64,000 bases of DNA. Source: Myroides fluvii. Its GTDB lineage: Bacteria > Bacteroidota > Bacteroidia > Flavobacteriales > Flavobacteriaceae. Below, in pieces: positions 35,987-45,497 of this stretch; position 1 is the first letter of the stretch; every line of letters begins with the position of its first letter. The notes below the pieces were generated by a model. That model was not told the DNA's origin. It saw only the letters and a list, made by a program, of their open reading frames with translations, and did not search any database. The position numbers and the translations under genes were made by a program. Location: the NCBI RefSeq assembly GCF_009792295.1, contig NZ_CP039934.1, forward strand, positions 1,880,501 through 1,944,500. The letters are read 5' to 3'.

Positions 35987-37282
35987 TTATAAGTTGTATT
36001 GTTTAATCTTTCGATATAAAGTTCGTTCTGAGATACCGAGTTCTTCGGCAGCTGCTTTTCTTTTTCCTTTGTTGCGCTCCAGCGATTTTCGAATTAATTC
36101 TACTTCTTGTTCTTCTAAATTGAGTGGTTCATCTTCTACTGTTTCCGCAATCAAGTAATTGTCGTCGTCGTCGCTTTCTACAATGGTTGGGTGATAAGTT
36201 GGATGGACCGGTTGAACGGCATGAGCGGGATGTGCATGGCTGTTTTCTAGCTGTAAAATGTCCGAAGGTGTAGTGGGATAGTCGACAGATTCACTTTTAC
36301 CTCCGTAGATGCGCTGAATCAAGAGTTGATTCGTCTCTTGTACTTGTCCTTTGTCCTGTTTGAGCAGTTCTAAGGTTAGTTTTTTTAAATCCGTAATATC
36401 ATTGCGCATATCAAAGAGGATTTTGTATAAAATCTCTCGTTCAGTACTAAAATCACTTTCGGCTTTCTTTCCTTGTACGACGGAGGGCAATTGTCTGTCG
36501 TGGTTAGGTAAATACGCCTGTAAAATAGACAGTGTAATTTCTCTATTGGTTTCCAAAACAGAAATTTCTTCCGCTACATTTCGCAATTGTCGGATATTTC
36601 CATCCCAGCGGTAACGGATCAAGAAATTAGCCGCATTGGCATCTAAGCGCACTGGAGGCATTTTGTATTTATGAGCAAAATCTGAAGCAAATTTCCTGAA
36701 CAATAAGTGAATGTCTTCCCCTCTTTCTCGGAGTGGAGGTAAGTTGATTTCGATAGTGCTCAAACGATAATATAAATCCTCCCTAAATCGTCCCTTTTGA
36801 ATCGCCTCAATCATATTGACATTGGTTGCTGCAATGATGCGAATATCTGTCTTTTGTACCCGTGAGGATCCTACTTTGATAAATTCGCCATTTTCTAAAA
36901 TACGCAACAAACGCACTTGGGTGGTTAAGGGAAGTTCTCCAACTTCATCGAGAAAGATAGTACCACCATCGGCCTCTTCAAAATAACCCTCACGGGTGCT
37001 AATTGCACCGGTAAAGGCTCCTTTTTCGTGTCCAAAAAGCTCACTGTCAATTGTTCCTTCAGGAATAGCTCCACAGTTTACAGCAATGTATTTACCGTGT
37101 TTGCGATGCGATAGGGAATGGATGATTTTAGGAATGCTTTCTTTCCCAACTCCACTTTCTCCTGTTACCAAAACCGAAATATCCGTTGGAGCAACTTGTA
37201 TTGCTTTTTGAATGGCGCGGTTAAGCTTAGGATCATTTCCTATGATTTCAAATCGCTGTTTAATTGCTTGAACATTTTCCAT
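35987..37282 (-). CDS. Sigma-54 interacting transcriptional activator (AAA+/Fis)
   Basis: 431 residues. There is no N-terminal receiver or PAS domain; the AAA+ domain starts at about residue 13, with Walker A GESGVGKES, GAFTGAIS loop (sigma-54 contact), Walker B GGTIFLDEVGELP and the sensor FREDLYYRLS. A linker of about 100 residues, rich in His, Pro and Asp, leads to a C-terminal Fis-type HTH (NKGKRKAAAEELGISERTLY). It would hydrolyse ATP to open sigma-54 promoters. Without a sensory domain, its activity is probably set by a partner or by its level. It lies between miaB and lptE. Confidence 0.9.
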   Translation of the reverse strand: MENVQAIKQRFEIIGNDPKLNRAIQKAIQVAPTDISVLVTGESGVGKESIPKIIHSLSHRKHGKYIAVNCGAIPEGTIDSELFGHEKGAFTGAISTREGYFEEADGGTIFLDEVGELPLTTQVRLLRILENGEFIKVGSSRVQKTDIRIIAATNVNMIEAIQKGRFREDLYYRLSTIEINLPPLRERGEDIHLLFRKFASDFAHKYKMPPVRLDANAANFLIRYRWDGNIRQLRNVAEEISVLETNREITLSILQAYLPNHDRQLPSVVQGKKAESDFSTEREILYKILFDMRNDITDLKKLTLELLKQDKGQVQETNQLLIQRIYGGKSESVDYPTTPSDILQLENSHAHPAHAVQPVHPTYHPTIVESDDDDNYLIAETVEDEPLNLEEQEVELIRKSLERNKGKRKAAAEELGISERTLYRKIKQYNL

Positions 37283-37319
37283 GTAGTGAACTTTTTCGTG
37301 CTATTTTTTCAAAAGGTGA

Positions 37320-38771
37320 TTAATCTTCTTGCATAGGCGAATATCCAACTGCCTTGCCAATTAGTGTTGCAGAAGTACAATCTTCTACATATACTTCAAC
37401 AAAATCACCTACTTTATAATTTTCTTTCGGGAATACCACAGTTGTGTTTTGTGAATTTCTTCCGCTCCATTCTAAATCAGAACGCTTCGATGTTTTTTCA
37501 ATTAAAACTTCGACTGTTTGTCCCACAAAACGTTGCGTACGTTCTAAACTGATTTTTCCTTGTACTGCAATAATTTCGCTTAAACGGCGTTTTTTAACTT
37601 CCTCAGGAATGTCATCTTCTAGCTTGCGAGCCGCTAAGGTTCCTGGGCGTTCTGAATAAGCAAACATAAATCCAAAATCATAGCGAACATGCTCCATTAG
37701 AGAAAGCGTGTCTTGGTGATCTTCTTCTGTTTCTGTAGGGAAACCTGTAATCATATCTTGCGAAAGAGAAATATCTGGAATTAACGCGTAAATTTTATCC
37801 ACTAATTCGATGTATTCTTCTCTAGTGTGTTGACGATTCATCTCTTGTAAAATACGTGTACTTCCTGATTGAACAGGTAAGTGAACATATTTACAGATGT
37901 TGTCATGACGAGCGATTACTTCAATCACTTCCATGTGCATATCCTGAGGATTCGACGTTGAGAAACGGAATCTCATTTTTGGGAATTTCGTTGCACATAA
38001 GTCTAATAATTGAGTAAAGTCAACTGCTGTAGCTTTTTGAATATCAGAAGCTTTGTCAAAATCTTTTTTCAAACCACCTCCATACCAAAGATAGCTGTCA
38101 ACGTTTTGACCAAGTAAAGTGATTTCTTTGAATCCTCTTTCGTATAAATCTTGAATTTCAGAAATGATACTGTGCGGTTCTCTACTGCGTTCACGTCCTC
38201 TTGTAAAAGGAACAACACAGAACGTACACATATTGTCACAACCTCTGGTAATCGAAACAAAAGCCGTCACTCCGTTACTTTGTAGGCGAACAGGGGAAAT
38301 ATCACCATAGGTTTCATCTTTCGACAAAATTACGTTGATGGCATCCCTACCTTCGTCCACTTCTTTTAATAAATTGGGTAAATCTTTGTAGGCATCAGGA
38401 CCTACTACCATATCAACAATTTTCTCTTCCTCTAGAAATTTACTCTTTAATCGCTCTGCCATACAGCCTAAAACCCCTACTTTCATTCCTGGGTTTTTTT
38501 TCTTTATTCGGTTGTATTGGTCTAAGCGTTTGCGTACAGTTTGTTCCGCTTTGTCGCGAATAGAACAAGTGTTTACTAAAACTAAATCAGCTTCTTCTAA
38601 GTTATTGGTCGTATTGTATCCTGCGTCAGATAAAATGGAAGCAACAATCTCACTATCTGAAAAGTTCATTTGACACCCATAGCTCTCGATAAAAAGCTTT
38701 TTGGTGTTGTCTCTGTTCTGTTCTAGCTGTAAGCTGGTTCCTTGTTTATTTTCGTCAATTACCTTTTCCAT
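37320..38771 (-). CDS. miaB: tRNA-2-methylthio-N6-dimethylallyladenosine synthase
   Basis: 483 residues. UPF0004 domain cysteines Cys33, Cys69 and Cys103 hold one 4Fe-4S cluster; the radical-SAM motif RGCDNMCTFC has Cys178, Cys182 and Cys185; a TRAM domain closes the protein (about 405-475). It methylthiolates i6A37 of tRNAs. It is the first gene of a minus-strand run that continues with the sigma-54 activator, lptE, the TPR gene and secG. Confidence 0.96.
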   Translation of the reverse strand: MEKVIDENKQGTSLQLEQNRDNTKKLFIESYGCQMNFSDSEIVASILSDAGYNTTNNLEEADLVLVNTCSIRDKAEQTVRKRLDQYNRIKKKNPGMKVGVLGCMAERLKSKFLEEEKIVDMVVGPDAYKDLPNLLKEVDEGRDAINVILSKDETYGDISPVRLQSNGVTAFVSITRGCDNMCTFCVVPFTRGRERSREPHSIISEIQDLYERGFKEITLLGQNVDSYLWYGGGLKKDFDKASDIQKATAVDFTQLLDLCATKFPKMRFRFSTSNPQDMHMEVIEVIARHDNICKYVHLPVQSGSTRILQEMNRQHTREEYIELVDKIYALIPDISLSQDMITGFPTETEEDHQDTLSLMEHVRYDFGFMFAYSERPGTLAARKLEDDIPEEVKKRRLSEIIAVQGKISLERTQRFVGQTVEVLIEKTSKRSDLEWSGRNSQNTTVVFPKENYKVGDFVEVYVEDCTSATLIGKAVGYSPMQED

Positions 38772-38805
38772 ATGATTATTTAAAAGGGAGTTTTATTTTA
38801 AGCCA

Positions 38806-38835
38806 CAAAGATAGTTTAATTTTATTTGCTGACAA
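38806..38835 (-). promoter_or_regulatory. miaB promoter
   Basis: On the minus strand, TTG (38833-38835) and TATCTTTG (38806-38813) with a 19-bp spacer, ending 35 bp before the ATG. This matches the flavobacterial consensus well. Confidence 0.7.
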
Positions 38836-39516
38836 GTTGACAGCTTTATATTTAAGAGGCAAGCTGTTGTTTTTATGAGATTCTCTATTCTTCAGTTTGG
38901 ATTAGTAGAAGTGTTTTGCTTTAGATTGACTTAGCGTGGAATCATGGAGGGATACAGTTGCTGTAAGGTTAGTAGGAGGTTAATAGGGCGTTTCTTCGGT
39001 AAAACCTTAATTGTGCAAAAAAACGCCCTCTAAACATCGAAGAAAGTGCAAGTAAACTCTAGAGTAAGTCAGAACACAAGCTATAATAAGGACAATGTAA
39101 ATCTTCAGTGATTCATCTTCTTTCGATTCGTTGTTGTGCCCTACGAGATGACAAGAAATTTTTTATTCTAAAGGAAAGAACTAAATAAAAATGGAGTGGT
39201 GTTTTTCTGTAGTTTATCACCTCGTTTGATGGAAAAGATTACAGCTAATATTCTCTTTTTTTAAGGAAGGTGTAAAGGTGAAAGCAGTAAAATACGCGAG
39301 AAGGTAACGTTTATTACTTTTGTTTTTTTACTTTTGAACCAATTTCCGTTTGTGTAAGGGGTTGAGTCGAAAAGAGAATATTTTGGTAATCAACGTTAAA
39401 AAAGTAGGTATTTTTTAAATCATCGGAAAGGATTTTAAGAGAAAGTATGAATTATATCGGTTGAAGTGGAAATATTAAGAAAAAACACATATTTTTGCTT
39501 CACAAAAGAATGAAGT
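38836..39516. other. Long intergenic gap before topA, no gene seen
   Basis: About 680 bases without a convincing frame on either strand. It holds one strong stem, AGGGCGTTT (38985-38993) with its complement at 39021-39029 around a 27-base loop, and a TACTTTTG box at 39315-39322 that could be a promoter. No conserved core of tmRNA, RNase P RNA or SRP RNA is recognisable. Confidence 0.5.
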
Positions 39517-42051
39517 ATGGCAAAGAATTTAGTGATCGTGGAGTCGCCAGCAAAGGCAAAAACAATTGAAAAATTTTTGGGAAAAGATTATCAGGTAGAA
39601 TCTAGTTATGGACATATAGCAGATTTACCCTCGAAAGAGATAGGGGTAAATGTAGAAGATAATTTTAAACCAAAATATGAGGTTTCTAGTGATAAGAAAG
39701 CAGTAGTAAAGAAATTAAAAGATCTTTCCAAGAAAGCAGAGGTTGTTTGGTTAGCTTCCGATGAGGATCGCGAGGGGGAGGCTATTGCTTGGCATTTGGC
39801 AGAAGAATTAAAACTGGACCAAAATAAAACAAAGCGAATTGTTTTTCACGAAATTACTAAATCGGCTATTTTAAAAGCAATTGAAAACCCGAGAGGGATT
39901 GATTATAACTTAGTTAATGCACAACAAGCGAGACGTATCTTGGATCGTTTGGTGGGATATGAATTATCCCCGGTGTTGTGGAAGAAAGTAAAAGGAGGAT
40001 TATCTGCTGGACGTGTTCAGTCTGTAGCTGTTCGTTTAATTGTTGAAAGAGAAAAAGAAATCAACGAGTTCAAAATTGAATCTTCGTATGTGATTACGGC
40101 TGAGTTTAAAACAGCTGAAGGAAAAGGGGTAAAAGCGAGGTTGTCTAAAAACTTCAGAAGTGAACAAGAAGCAAAGGATTTCCTGAACCTTAATATAGGA
40201 GCAAACTATACAATTAAGGATTTAGAGACAAAACCTGCTAAAAAATCACCAGCTGCTCCATTTACCACATCAACGCTTCAACAAGAAGCTGCCCGTAAGT
40301 TATACTATTCAGTTGGACAAACGATGATGTTAGCACAACGCTTATATGAAGAAGGGTATATTACTTATATGAGAACGGATAGTGTGAATTTATCGGAGGA
40401 GGCAACAAAAGCTGCCGCTGCAGAAATTGCAAAATCATACGGCGCAGAATATGTACAATCCAGAAGTTATGTAACGAAAAGCAAAGGAGCTCAAGAAGCG
40501 CACGAGGCCATCAGACCAACAAATATGGCTTTGCATGCTGTTCCTTTGGATCGAGATCAAGCGCGTTTATACGATTTGATATGGAAGCGTACGTTGGCTT
40601 CTCAGATGAGTGATGCTAAATTGGAACGCACCAATGTAAAAATAGGTGCAAATAAATACAGTGATTTATTCGTGGCAACAGGAGAAGTGTTGTTGTTTGA
40701 TGGATTCTTGAAAGTGTATTTAGAAGGGCATGATGATGAAGAGGAAGAAGTGGAGGGAATCTTACCACACTTAAAAGTTGGGGAGTCGTTGTTGTCGAAT
40801 GCAATTGTAGCAACACAGCGCTTTAGCAAGCCCGCAGCGCGTTATACAGAAGCCTCGTTGGTGAAAAAATTAGAAGAGTTAGGGATTGGACGACCATCAA
40901 CCTATGCGCCGACGATTTCAACTATTATTGCGCGTAACTATGTTGAAAAGGGAACCACGGAAGGAAAAGAACGCCCGTACAAAGTAATGACGCTAGCTCA
41001 AGCTGCTGTTGCAGAAAAAGTACTAGTAGAAAAAACAGGATCAGATAAAGGGAAAATGATTCCTACAGATATAGGAATTATTGTTAACGATTTCTTGGTT
41101 AAGAACTTCAAGACAATTCTAGATTATAATTTTACAGCTAAAGTAGAAGAAGACTTCGATGCTATTGCTGCTGGAGAAGAAGATTGGGCAAAGATGATGC
41201 GCGAGTTCTACGATCACTTTCACCCAACAGTGAAAGATGTTGAAGAAAATGCAGAACGCGAATCAGGAGAGCGTATCCTCGGAACAGATCCTGCTTCTGG
41301 CAAACCGGTATTGGTGCGTTTGGGGAAATTTGGTCCCATGGCTCAAATTGGTGATGCAGAAGAGGAGAATAAGCAATTTGCTAGCTTAGCCCCAGATCAA
41401 AATATTGGAACAATTACCTTAGAAGAAGCATTAAAGCTATTCTTACTGCCTAAAATGTTAGGGGAGTATAATGGAGAAGAGGTTGAAGTAAATAACGGGC
41501 GATTTGGACCTTATGTGCGCGTGGGTAAAACATTTATTTCCCTGCCGAAGGGATTAGAACCCTTAGATGTGTCGTATGAAACGGCTTTGGGCTTTATTAA
41601 AGAAAAAGAAGAAGCAGATCGACCAATTGCAACCTATAAAGAGTTACCTGTACAAAAAGGTGTAGGGCGATTTGGTCCTTATTTGAAGTGGAATAACATT
41701 TTTATTAATGTCAATAAAAAATACAATTTTGATAACCTTTCAAATCAAGATGTTATCGAGTTGATTGAAGATAAAATTCAAAAAGAAAAAGACAAGGTAA
41801 TTCACGATTGGCAAGAAGAAGGAATCCGAGTAGAAAAGGCAAGATGGGGAAGATCGGTTATTTTGAAGGGCAAAGTGAAAATAGAGTTAGCGAAAGACGT
41901 CGATGCACAAGCCTTAACGTTAGAGGAGGTCAAAGCGATGATTGAAGCAAAAACTCCTGCAAAGAAAACCAAAGCTGCCGCAGCGAAGAAGCCTGCAGCT
42001 AAAAAGGCAACAACTAAGGTAGTAGCTAAGAAAACGACAACCAAGAAATAA
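39517..42051 (+). CDS. topA: DNA topoisomerase I
   Basis: 844 residues: N-terminal TOPRIM (LVIVESPAKAKTIEKFLG, SDEDREGEAIAWHLAEEL), the catalytic region with YITYMRTDSVNLS holding the active Tyr, and C-terminal topoisomerase-repeat units (GRFGPYVRVGKTFISLPKGL and GRFGPYLKWNNIFINV) in place of zinc fingers. It ends in a Lys/Ala-rich tail (about 805-844). It relaxes negative supercoils. The next gene starts 14 bp downstream. Confidence 0.97.
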   Translation: MAKNLVIVESPAKAKTIEKFLGKDYQVESSYGHIADLPSKEIGVNVEDNFKPKYEVSSDKKAVVKKLKDLSKKAEVVWLASDEDREGEAIAWHLAEELKLDQNKTKRIVFHEITKSAILKAIENPRGIDYNLVNAQQARRILDRLVGYELSPVLWKKVKGGLSAGRVQSVAVRLIVEREKEINEFKIESSYVITAEFKTAEGKGVKARLSKNFRSEQEAKDFLNLNIGANYTIKDLETKPAKKSPAAPFTTSTLQQEAARKLYYSVGQTMMLAQRLYEEGYITYMRTDSVNLSEEATKAAAAEIAKSYGAEYVQSRSYVTKSKGAQEAHEAIRPTNMALHAVPLDRDQARLYDLIWKRTLASQMSDAKLERTNVKIGANKYSDLFVATGEVLLFDGFLKVYLEGHDDEEEEVEGILPHLKVGESLLSNAIVATQRFSKPAARYTEASLVKKLEELGIGRPSTYAPTISTIIARNYVEKGTTEGKERPYKVMTLAQAAVAEKVLVEKTGSDKGKMIPTDIGIIVNDFLVKNFKTILDYNFTAKVEEDFDAIAAGEEDWAKMMREFYDHFHPTVKDVEENAERESGERILGTDPASGKPVLVRLGKFGPMAQIGDAEEENKQFASLAPDQNIGTITLEEALKLFLLPKMLGEYNGEEVEVNNGRFGPYVRVGKTFISLPKGLEPLDVSYETALGFIKEKEEADRPIATYKELPVQKGVGRFGPYLKWNNIFINVNKKYNFDNLSNQDVIELIEDKIQKEKDKVIHDWQEEGIRVEKARWGRSVILKGKVKIELAKDVDAQALTLEEVKAMIEAKTPAKKTKAAAAKKPAAKKATTKVVAKKTTTKK

Positions 42052-42065
42052 TTGAATAGCAAGGT

Positions 42066-43214
42066 ATGTTAGAACTTTTACGTCCAGTTAGTATTGAATT
42101 TCGAAATTTTATCGACGGATTGCCAAGTCAAAGTCTAGGAAAGAAAGTGTATTTTCATTCTGGAGGAGATTTCGATAAGTATGCACAATATAAAATCGCT
42201 CTTATTGGGGTTACCGATAATAGAGGATTGGCTGCGGAATCTGCTACTGTGGATTTGATGAAAGTTAGAAAAGCTTTTTATACCTTGTATCCGGGGAATT
42301 GGAATGTTCGGATTGCCGATTTAGGGGATATTGTACCTGGGGAGTCTATCGAAGATACTTATTTTTTACTGCGAAAAATTGTAGAAGATTTAGTTAAAAA
42401 TGGTTCAATCCCAGTTGTTATTGGAGGAAGTCAAGACTTAACCTATGCGTTGTATCGCGCGTATGACAAATTAGAACAAATGGTAAACTTAGTTTGTATT
42501 GATCACAAACTAGACGTTGCTAAAGATGGAAGTTATGCCGCAGAAAGTTTTCTGTCGCGAATTATTCTAGAAGAACCGAATAATTTGTTTAATTTTTCAA
42601 ATTTAGGCTACCAAACGTATTATAATTCGCAAGAAGAGATCGATTTAATTGAAAGTTTATACTTTGAAGCCTATCGAGTTGGAGAAATTATTAATAATAT
42701 TGCATTGGCAGAACCCGTATTGCGAGATGCTGATGTTGTTAGCATTGATATTAATGCTGTAAAGTCAAGTGATTCTGGGAATTTCGTCACGTATAATCCC
42801 AATGGATTTGACGGGAGAGAGATTTGTGCTTTGGCTCGCTATAGCGGGTTAAGTGATAAAGTTAGCACTTTTGGACTATTTAATTATAATAATCAAACAA
42901 ATGAAACGTTATTATTAGGACAAATATTGTGGTATTTTATTGAAGGAGTTAATTATCGCTACAATGAATACCCCTTTACCTGTAAGGACAATTATGTGAA
43001 GTATATTGTGCCTTTTGATGATTACGAGAATTTGATATTTTACAAGAGTGATATTTCTGGGAGATGGTGGATTGAAGTGAGTATTGACGCGGGTGTTAAT
43101 GAAAAGTTAACAAAGAAAACGCTGTTACCTTGTAGTTATGAAGATTACGAAAAGGCAACCGCTCAGCAATTACCTGATAGATGGTGGAGAGCATTTAAAA
43201 AGAGTTTAGTATAG
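42066..43214 (+). CDS. Arginase/formimidoylglutamase-fold protein with degraded metal site
   Basis: 382 residues. The arginase-family scaffold is clear (IALIGVTDNRG, IPVVIGGSQDLTYALYRAYD, NLVCIDHKLDV, DADVVSIDINAV), but the metal motifs are altered: GGDHS is GGSQD (120-124, His lost), DAHxD is DHKLD (146-150, His replaced by Lys148), and SxDxD is SIDIN (226-230, second Asp replaced by Asn230). Three of six manganese ligands are gone, so hydrolysis of guanidino substrates is unlikely. The C-terminal 100 residues are specific to this group. It is coded between topA and gldK, and this linkage suggests a role near the gliding/secretion machinery; that is inference. Confidence 0.75.
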   Translation: MLELLRPVSIEFRNFIDGLPSQSLGKKVYFHSGGDFDKYAQYKIALIGVTDNRGLAAESATVDLMKVRKAFYTLYPGNWNVRIADLGDIVPGESIEDTYFLLRKIVEDLVKNGSIPVVIGGSQDLTYALYRAYDKLEQMVNLVCIDHKLDVAKDGSYAAESFLSRIILEEPNNLFNFSNLGYQTYYNSQEEIDLIESLYFEAYRVGEIINNIALAEPVLRDADVVSIDINAVKSSDSGNFVTYNPNGFDGREICALARYSGLSDKVSTFGLFNYNNQTNETLLLGQILWYFIEGVNYRYNEYPFTCKDNYVKYIVPFDDYENLIFYKSDISGRWWIEVSIDAGVNEKLTKKTLLPCSYEDYEKATAQQLPDRWWRAFKKSLV

Positions 43215-43224
43215 TCTTGAAAAA

Positions 43225-43272
43225 TTTAACATTTACATATGTTAAATATAAACTAAATTTTCTTTAGCTTTG
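43225..43272 (+). promoter_or_regulatory. gldKLMN promoter region with inverted repeat
   Basis: A perfect 8-bp inverted repeat, TTTAACAT (43225-43232) and ATGTTAAA (43239-43246), lies upstream of a TAGCTTTG -7 box (43265-43272). The box is about 70 bp before the gldK ATG. The repeat could be an operator or a weak terminator of the preceding gene. Confidence 0.5.
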
Positions 43273-43342
43273 TTTTTGAAAATTAAAAATAATTGAATAC
43301 GTTTACATTTTTAAGAAGTATATAAGAAAACCTAAATAATAT

Positions 43343-44743
43343 ATGAAGAAGATCATTACGTTAGGAGCAGTTTTAGCTTTGGTATGCAGCTGTGGTACTG
43401 GAGATCGAGGTGAGTTGTTAGGCGGAGTAGAAGGAAAGAGATGGTCAACTACGAAGCCTCATGGTATGTCTTTGGTTCCAGGTGGGACTTTTACAATGGG
43501 ACAATCGAACGAAGATTTCCTTGGTGCACAGGATGCCCCAACAAAAACAGTAACCGTTGGTTCGTTCTACATGGATGAAACGGCTGTTACAAACAACCAG
43601 TACAGGAAATTTGTGGATTGGGTAAAGGATTCGGTTATCCGAACTCGTTTAGCTATTGCTGCAGATGATATGGGATTGACTCCAGATGGTGGTGGTATTG
43701 GTGCTTATGCGTTTTTAGATAGCGAAGAAAATCTAGATCGTATGACGCCTTATCAAAGATATATGTACGAAAATTACTACAGCATGGATAGCAGCGATGA
43801 CATGTATGCGGGTAGAAGATTGAATAAAAAAGTGAACTTGCCTGCATCAGTAGATCGTTATCCTGATGAGTATTATGTTGAAGTAATGGACTCTTTGTAT
43901 ATTCCTGCTTCTGAAACATATAATGGATTGGGTATGTTCGATGCTTCTAAAATTAAATTCAAATACACGTATGTGGATTTAGAGGGAGCAATGAAAGACA
44001 AAGGAAACGATCCACGTGGAAAACGCAACAGACACTTAAAAACAGAGACGTTGTTGATTTATCCTGATACAACGCGTTGGATTAAAGAATTCCAATATTC
44101 TTACAACGAGCCAATGCACAATGATTATTTCTGGCACGAAGCTTTTGGTGAATATCCTGTAGTGGGTGTGAACTGGAACCAAGCGAGAGCATTTGCTGCA
44201 TGGAGAACGTTGTACAAAAATACATTCTTGCGTTCAAAACGCATGCCTTCTGAAGTACATGAGTACAGATTGCCAATGGAAAGCGAATGGGAATTTGCAG
44301 CTAGAGGTGGTTTAGAAGGAGCAATGTATCCTTGGGGTGGTCCTTATACAACGGATGAAAAAGGTTGTTTCATGGCTAACTTCAAACCTAGTCGTTTTGA
44401 TTATGCAGCGGATGGAGCTACCTATACAGCTGAAGCACGCGCTTATCCACCAAACGGATATAACTTATACAATATGGCTGGAAACGTAGCGGAGTGGACA
44501 AGCTCACCGTATGATTCATCATCTTATGACTTCATGTCAAGTTTAAAACCAAAAAACAGAAGATCAGATACGCCATTAAAAGTTGTACGAGGAGGATCAT
44601 GGAGAGACCCTGCTTATATGTTACAAGTAGCTACACGTGATTCTGAATACGCGGATTCAGCTAGATCATACATCGGATTTAGAACCGTGCAATCTGTTTC
44701 AGGATCAATGTCTAGAAGCAATGCGTCTAAAATGGCTAAATAA
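43343..44743 (+). CDS. gldK: Gliding motility / T9SS lipoprotein GldK
   Basis: 466 residues with a lipoprotein signal (LGAVLALVCSCGTG, Cys at about 17) and an FGE-sulfatase fold: SLVPGGTFTMGQSNEDFLGA near the start, VVGVNWNQARAFAAWRTLY, LPMESEWEFAARGG and NMAGNVAEWTSSPY, ending in GFRTVQSV. GldK forms the periplasmic ring with GldN at the outer membrane. It is the first gene of gldKLMN, so a complete core motor operon is present. Confidence 0.95.
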   Translation: MKKIITLGAVLALVCSCGTGDRGELLGGVEGKRWSTTKPHGMSLVPGGTFTMGQSNEDFLGAQDAPTKTVTVGSFYMDETAVTNNQYRKFVDWVKDSVIRTRLAIAADDMGLTPDGGGIGAYAFLDSEENLDRMTPYQRYMYENYYSMDSSDDMYAGRRLNKKVNLPASVDRYPDEYYVEVMDSLYIPASETYNGLGMFDASKIKFKYTYVDLEGAMKDKGNDPRGKRNRHLKTETLLIYPDTTRWIKEFQYSYNEPMHNDYFWHEAFGEYPVVGVNWNQARAFAAWRTLYKNTFLRSKRMPSEVHEYRLPMESEWEFAARGGLEGAMYPWGGPYTTDEKGCFMANFKPSRFDYAADGATYTAEARAYPPNGYNLYNMAGNVAEWTSSPYDSSSYDFMSSLKPKNRRSDTPLKVVRGGSWRDPAYMLQVATRDSEYADSARSYIGFRTVQSVSGSMSRSNASKMAK

Positions 44744-44798
44744 CCCGAACCAAAACAATTATAGATTATAGACAAACAATTAAAACAATTAAAAAATT

Positions 44799-45470
44799 AT
44801 GGCAATACCTAAAAAAGTAATGAACTTCTGTTATGGAATGGGGGCTTCAGTTGTAATTATCGGTGCATTATTTAAAATTACGCACATGGAGTTAGGACCA
44901 ATTAATGGAAATAATATGCTAACTTTAGGATTGGTTGTAGAAGCACTTATTTTTGCGATATCTGCTTTTGAACCAGTTGATGATGAGTTAGACTGGTCTA
45001 AAGTTTATCCCGAATTAAGAGGTGGAGAACCAACACAAGTTAGAGGTGGTGGTAGTGCTGTAGGATTTGTTGGTGGTGGATCAACAGAAGAGCAAGGGAT
45101 GTTGTCTAAGAAATTAGATGATTTATTGAAAGAAGCGAAAATTGACGGGGAGTTAATGAATAGTTTAAGCAAAAGTATCAGAAACTTTGAAGCAGCATCG
45201 AAAGAGATTGCTCCAACAGTTGATTCAGTAGCTTCTACTAGAAAGTATGCCGAAGAAATGTCAATGGCTGCAGCTCAATTAGAATCGTTGAATTCAATGT
45301 ATAAAGTACAGTTAGAAAGTGCTACACGCAATGCTGAAATTAACAAAGAGGTTGCTGAAAATAACATCAAATTAAAAGAGCAAATGTCTGCTTTAACAAG
45401 CAACTTGTCTTCATTAAACACTGTTTATGGAGGAATGCTATCTGCAATGGGAAACCGCGGTGCTAATTAA
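44799..45470 (+). CDS. gldL: Gliding motility / T9SS motor protein GldL
   Basis: 223 residues: two N-terminal TM helices (about 10-28 and 41-57), with Lys26 and Glu48 inside them, the charged residues known to matter for proton-driven torque in the GldL-GldM motor. A long cytoplasmic coiled-coil tail follows (about 100-215). It is an inner-membrane stator-like subunit. Confidence 0.95.
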   Translation: MAIPKKVMNFCYGMGASVVIIGALFKITHMELGPINGNNMLTLGLVVEALIFAISAFEPVDDELDWSKVYPELRGGEPTQVRGGGSAVGFVGGGSTEEQGMLSKKLDDLLKEAKIDGELMNSLSKSIRNFEAASKEIAPTVDSVASTRKYAEEMSMAAAQLESLNSMYKVQLESATRNAEINKEVAENNIKLKEQMSALTSNLSSLNTVYGGMLSAMGNRGAN

Positions 45471-45497
45471 TTTATAATCCATATAAAGTTATAAATA

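Noticed and set aside
38836..39516. tmRNA, RNase P RNA or SRP RNA in the topA gap
   Set aside because: None of the conserved core sequences of these RNAs could be found by eye on either strand.
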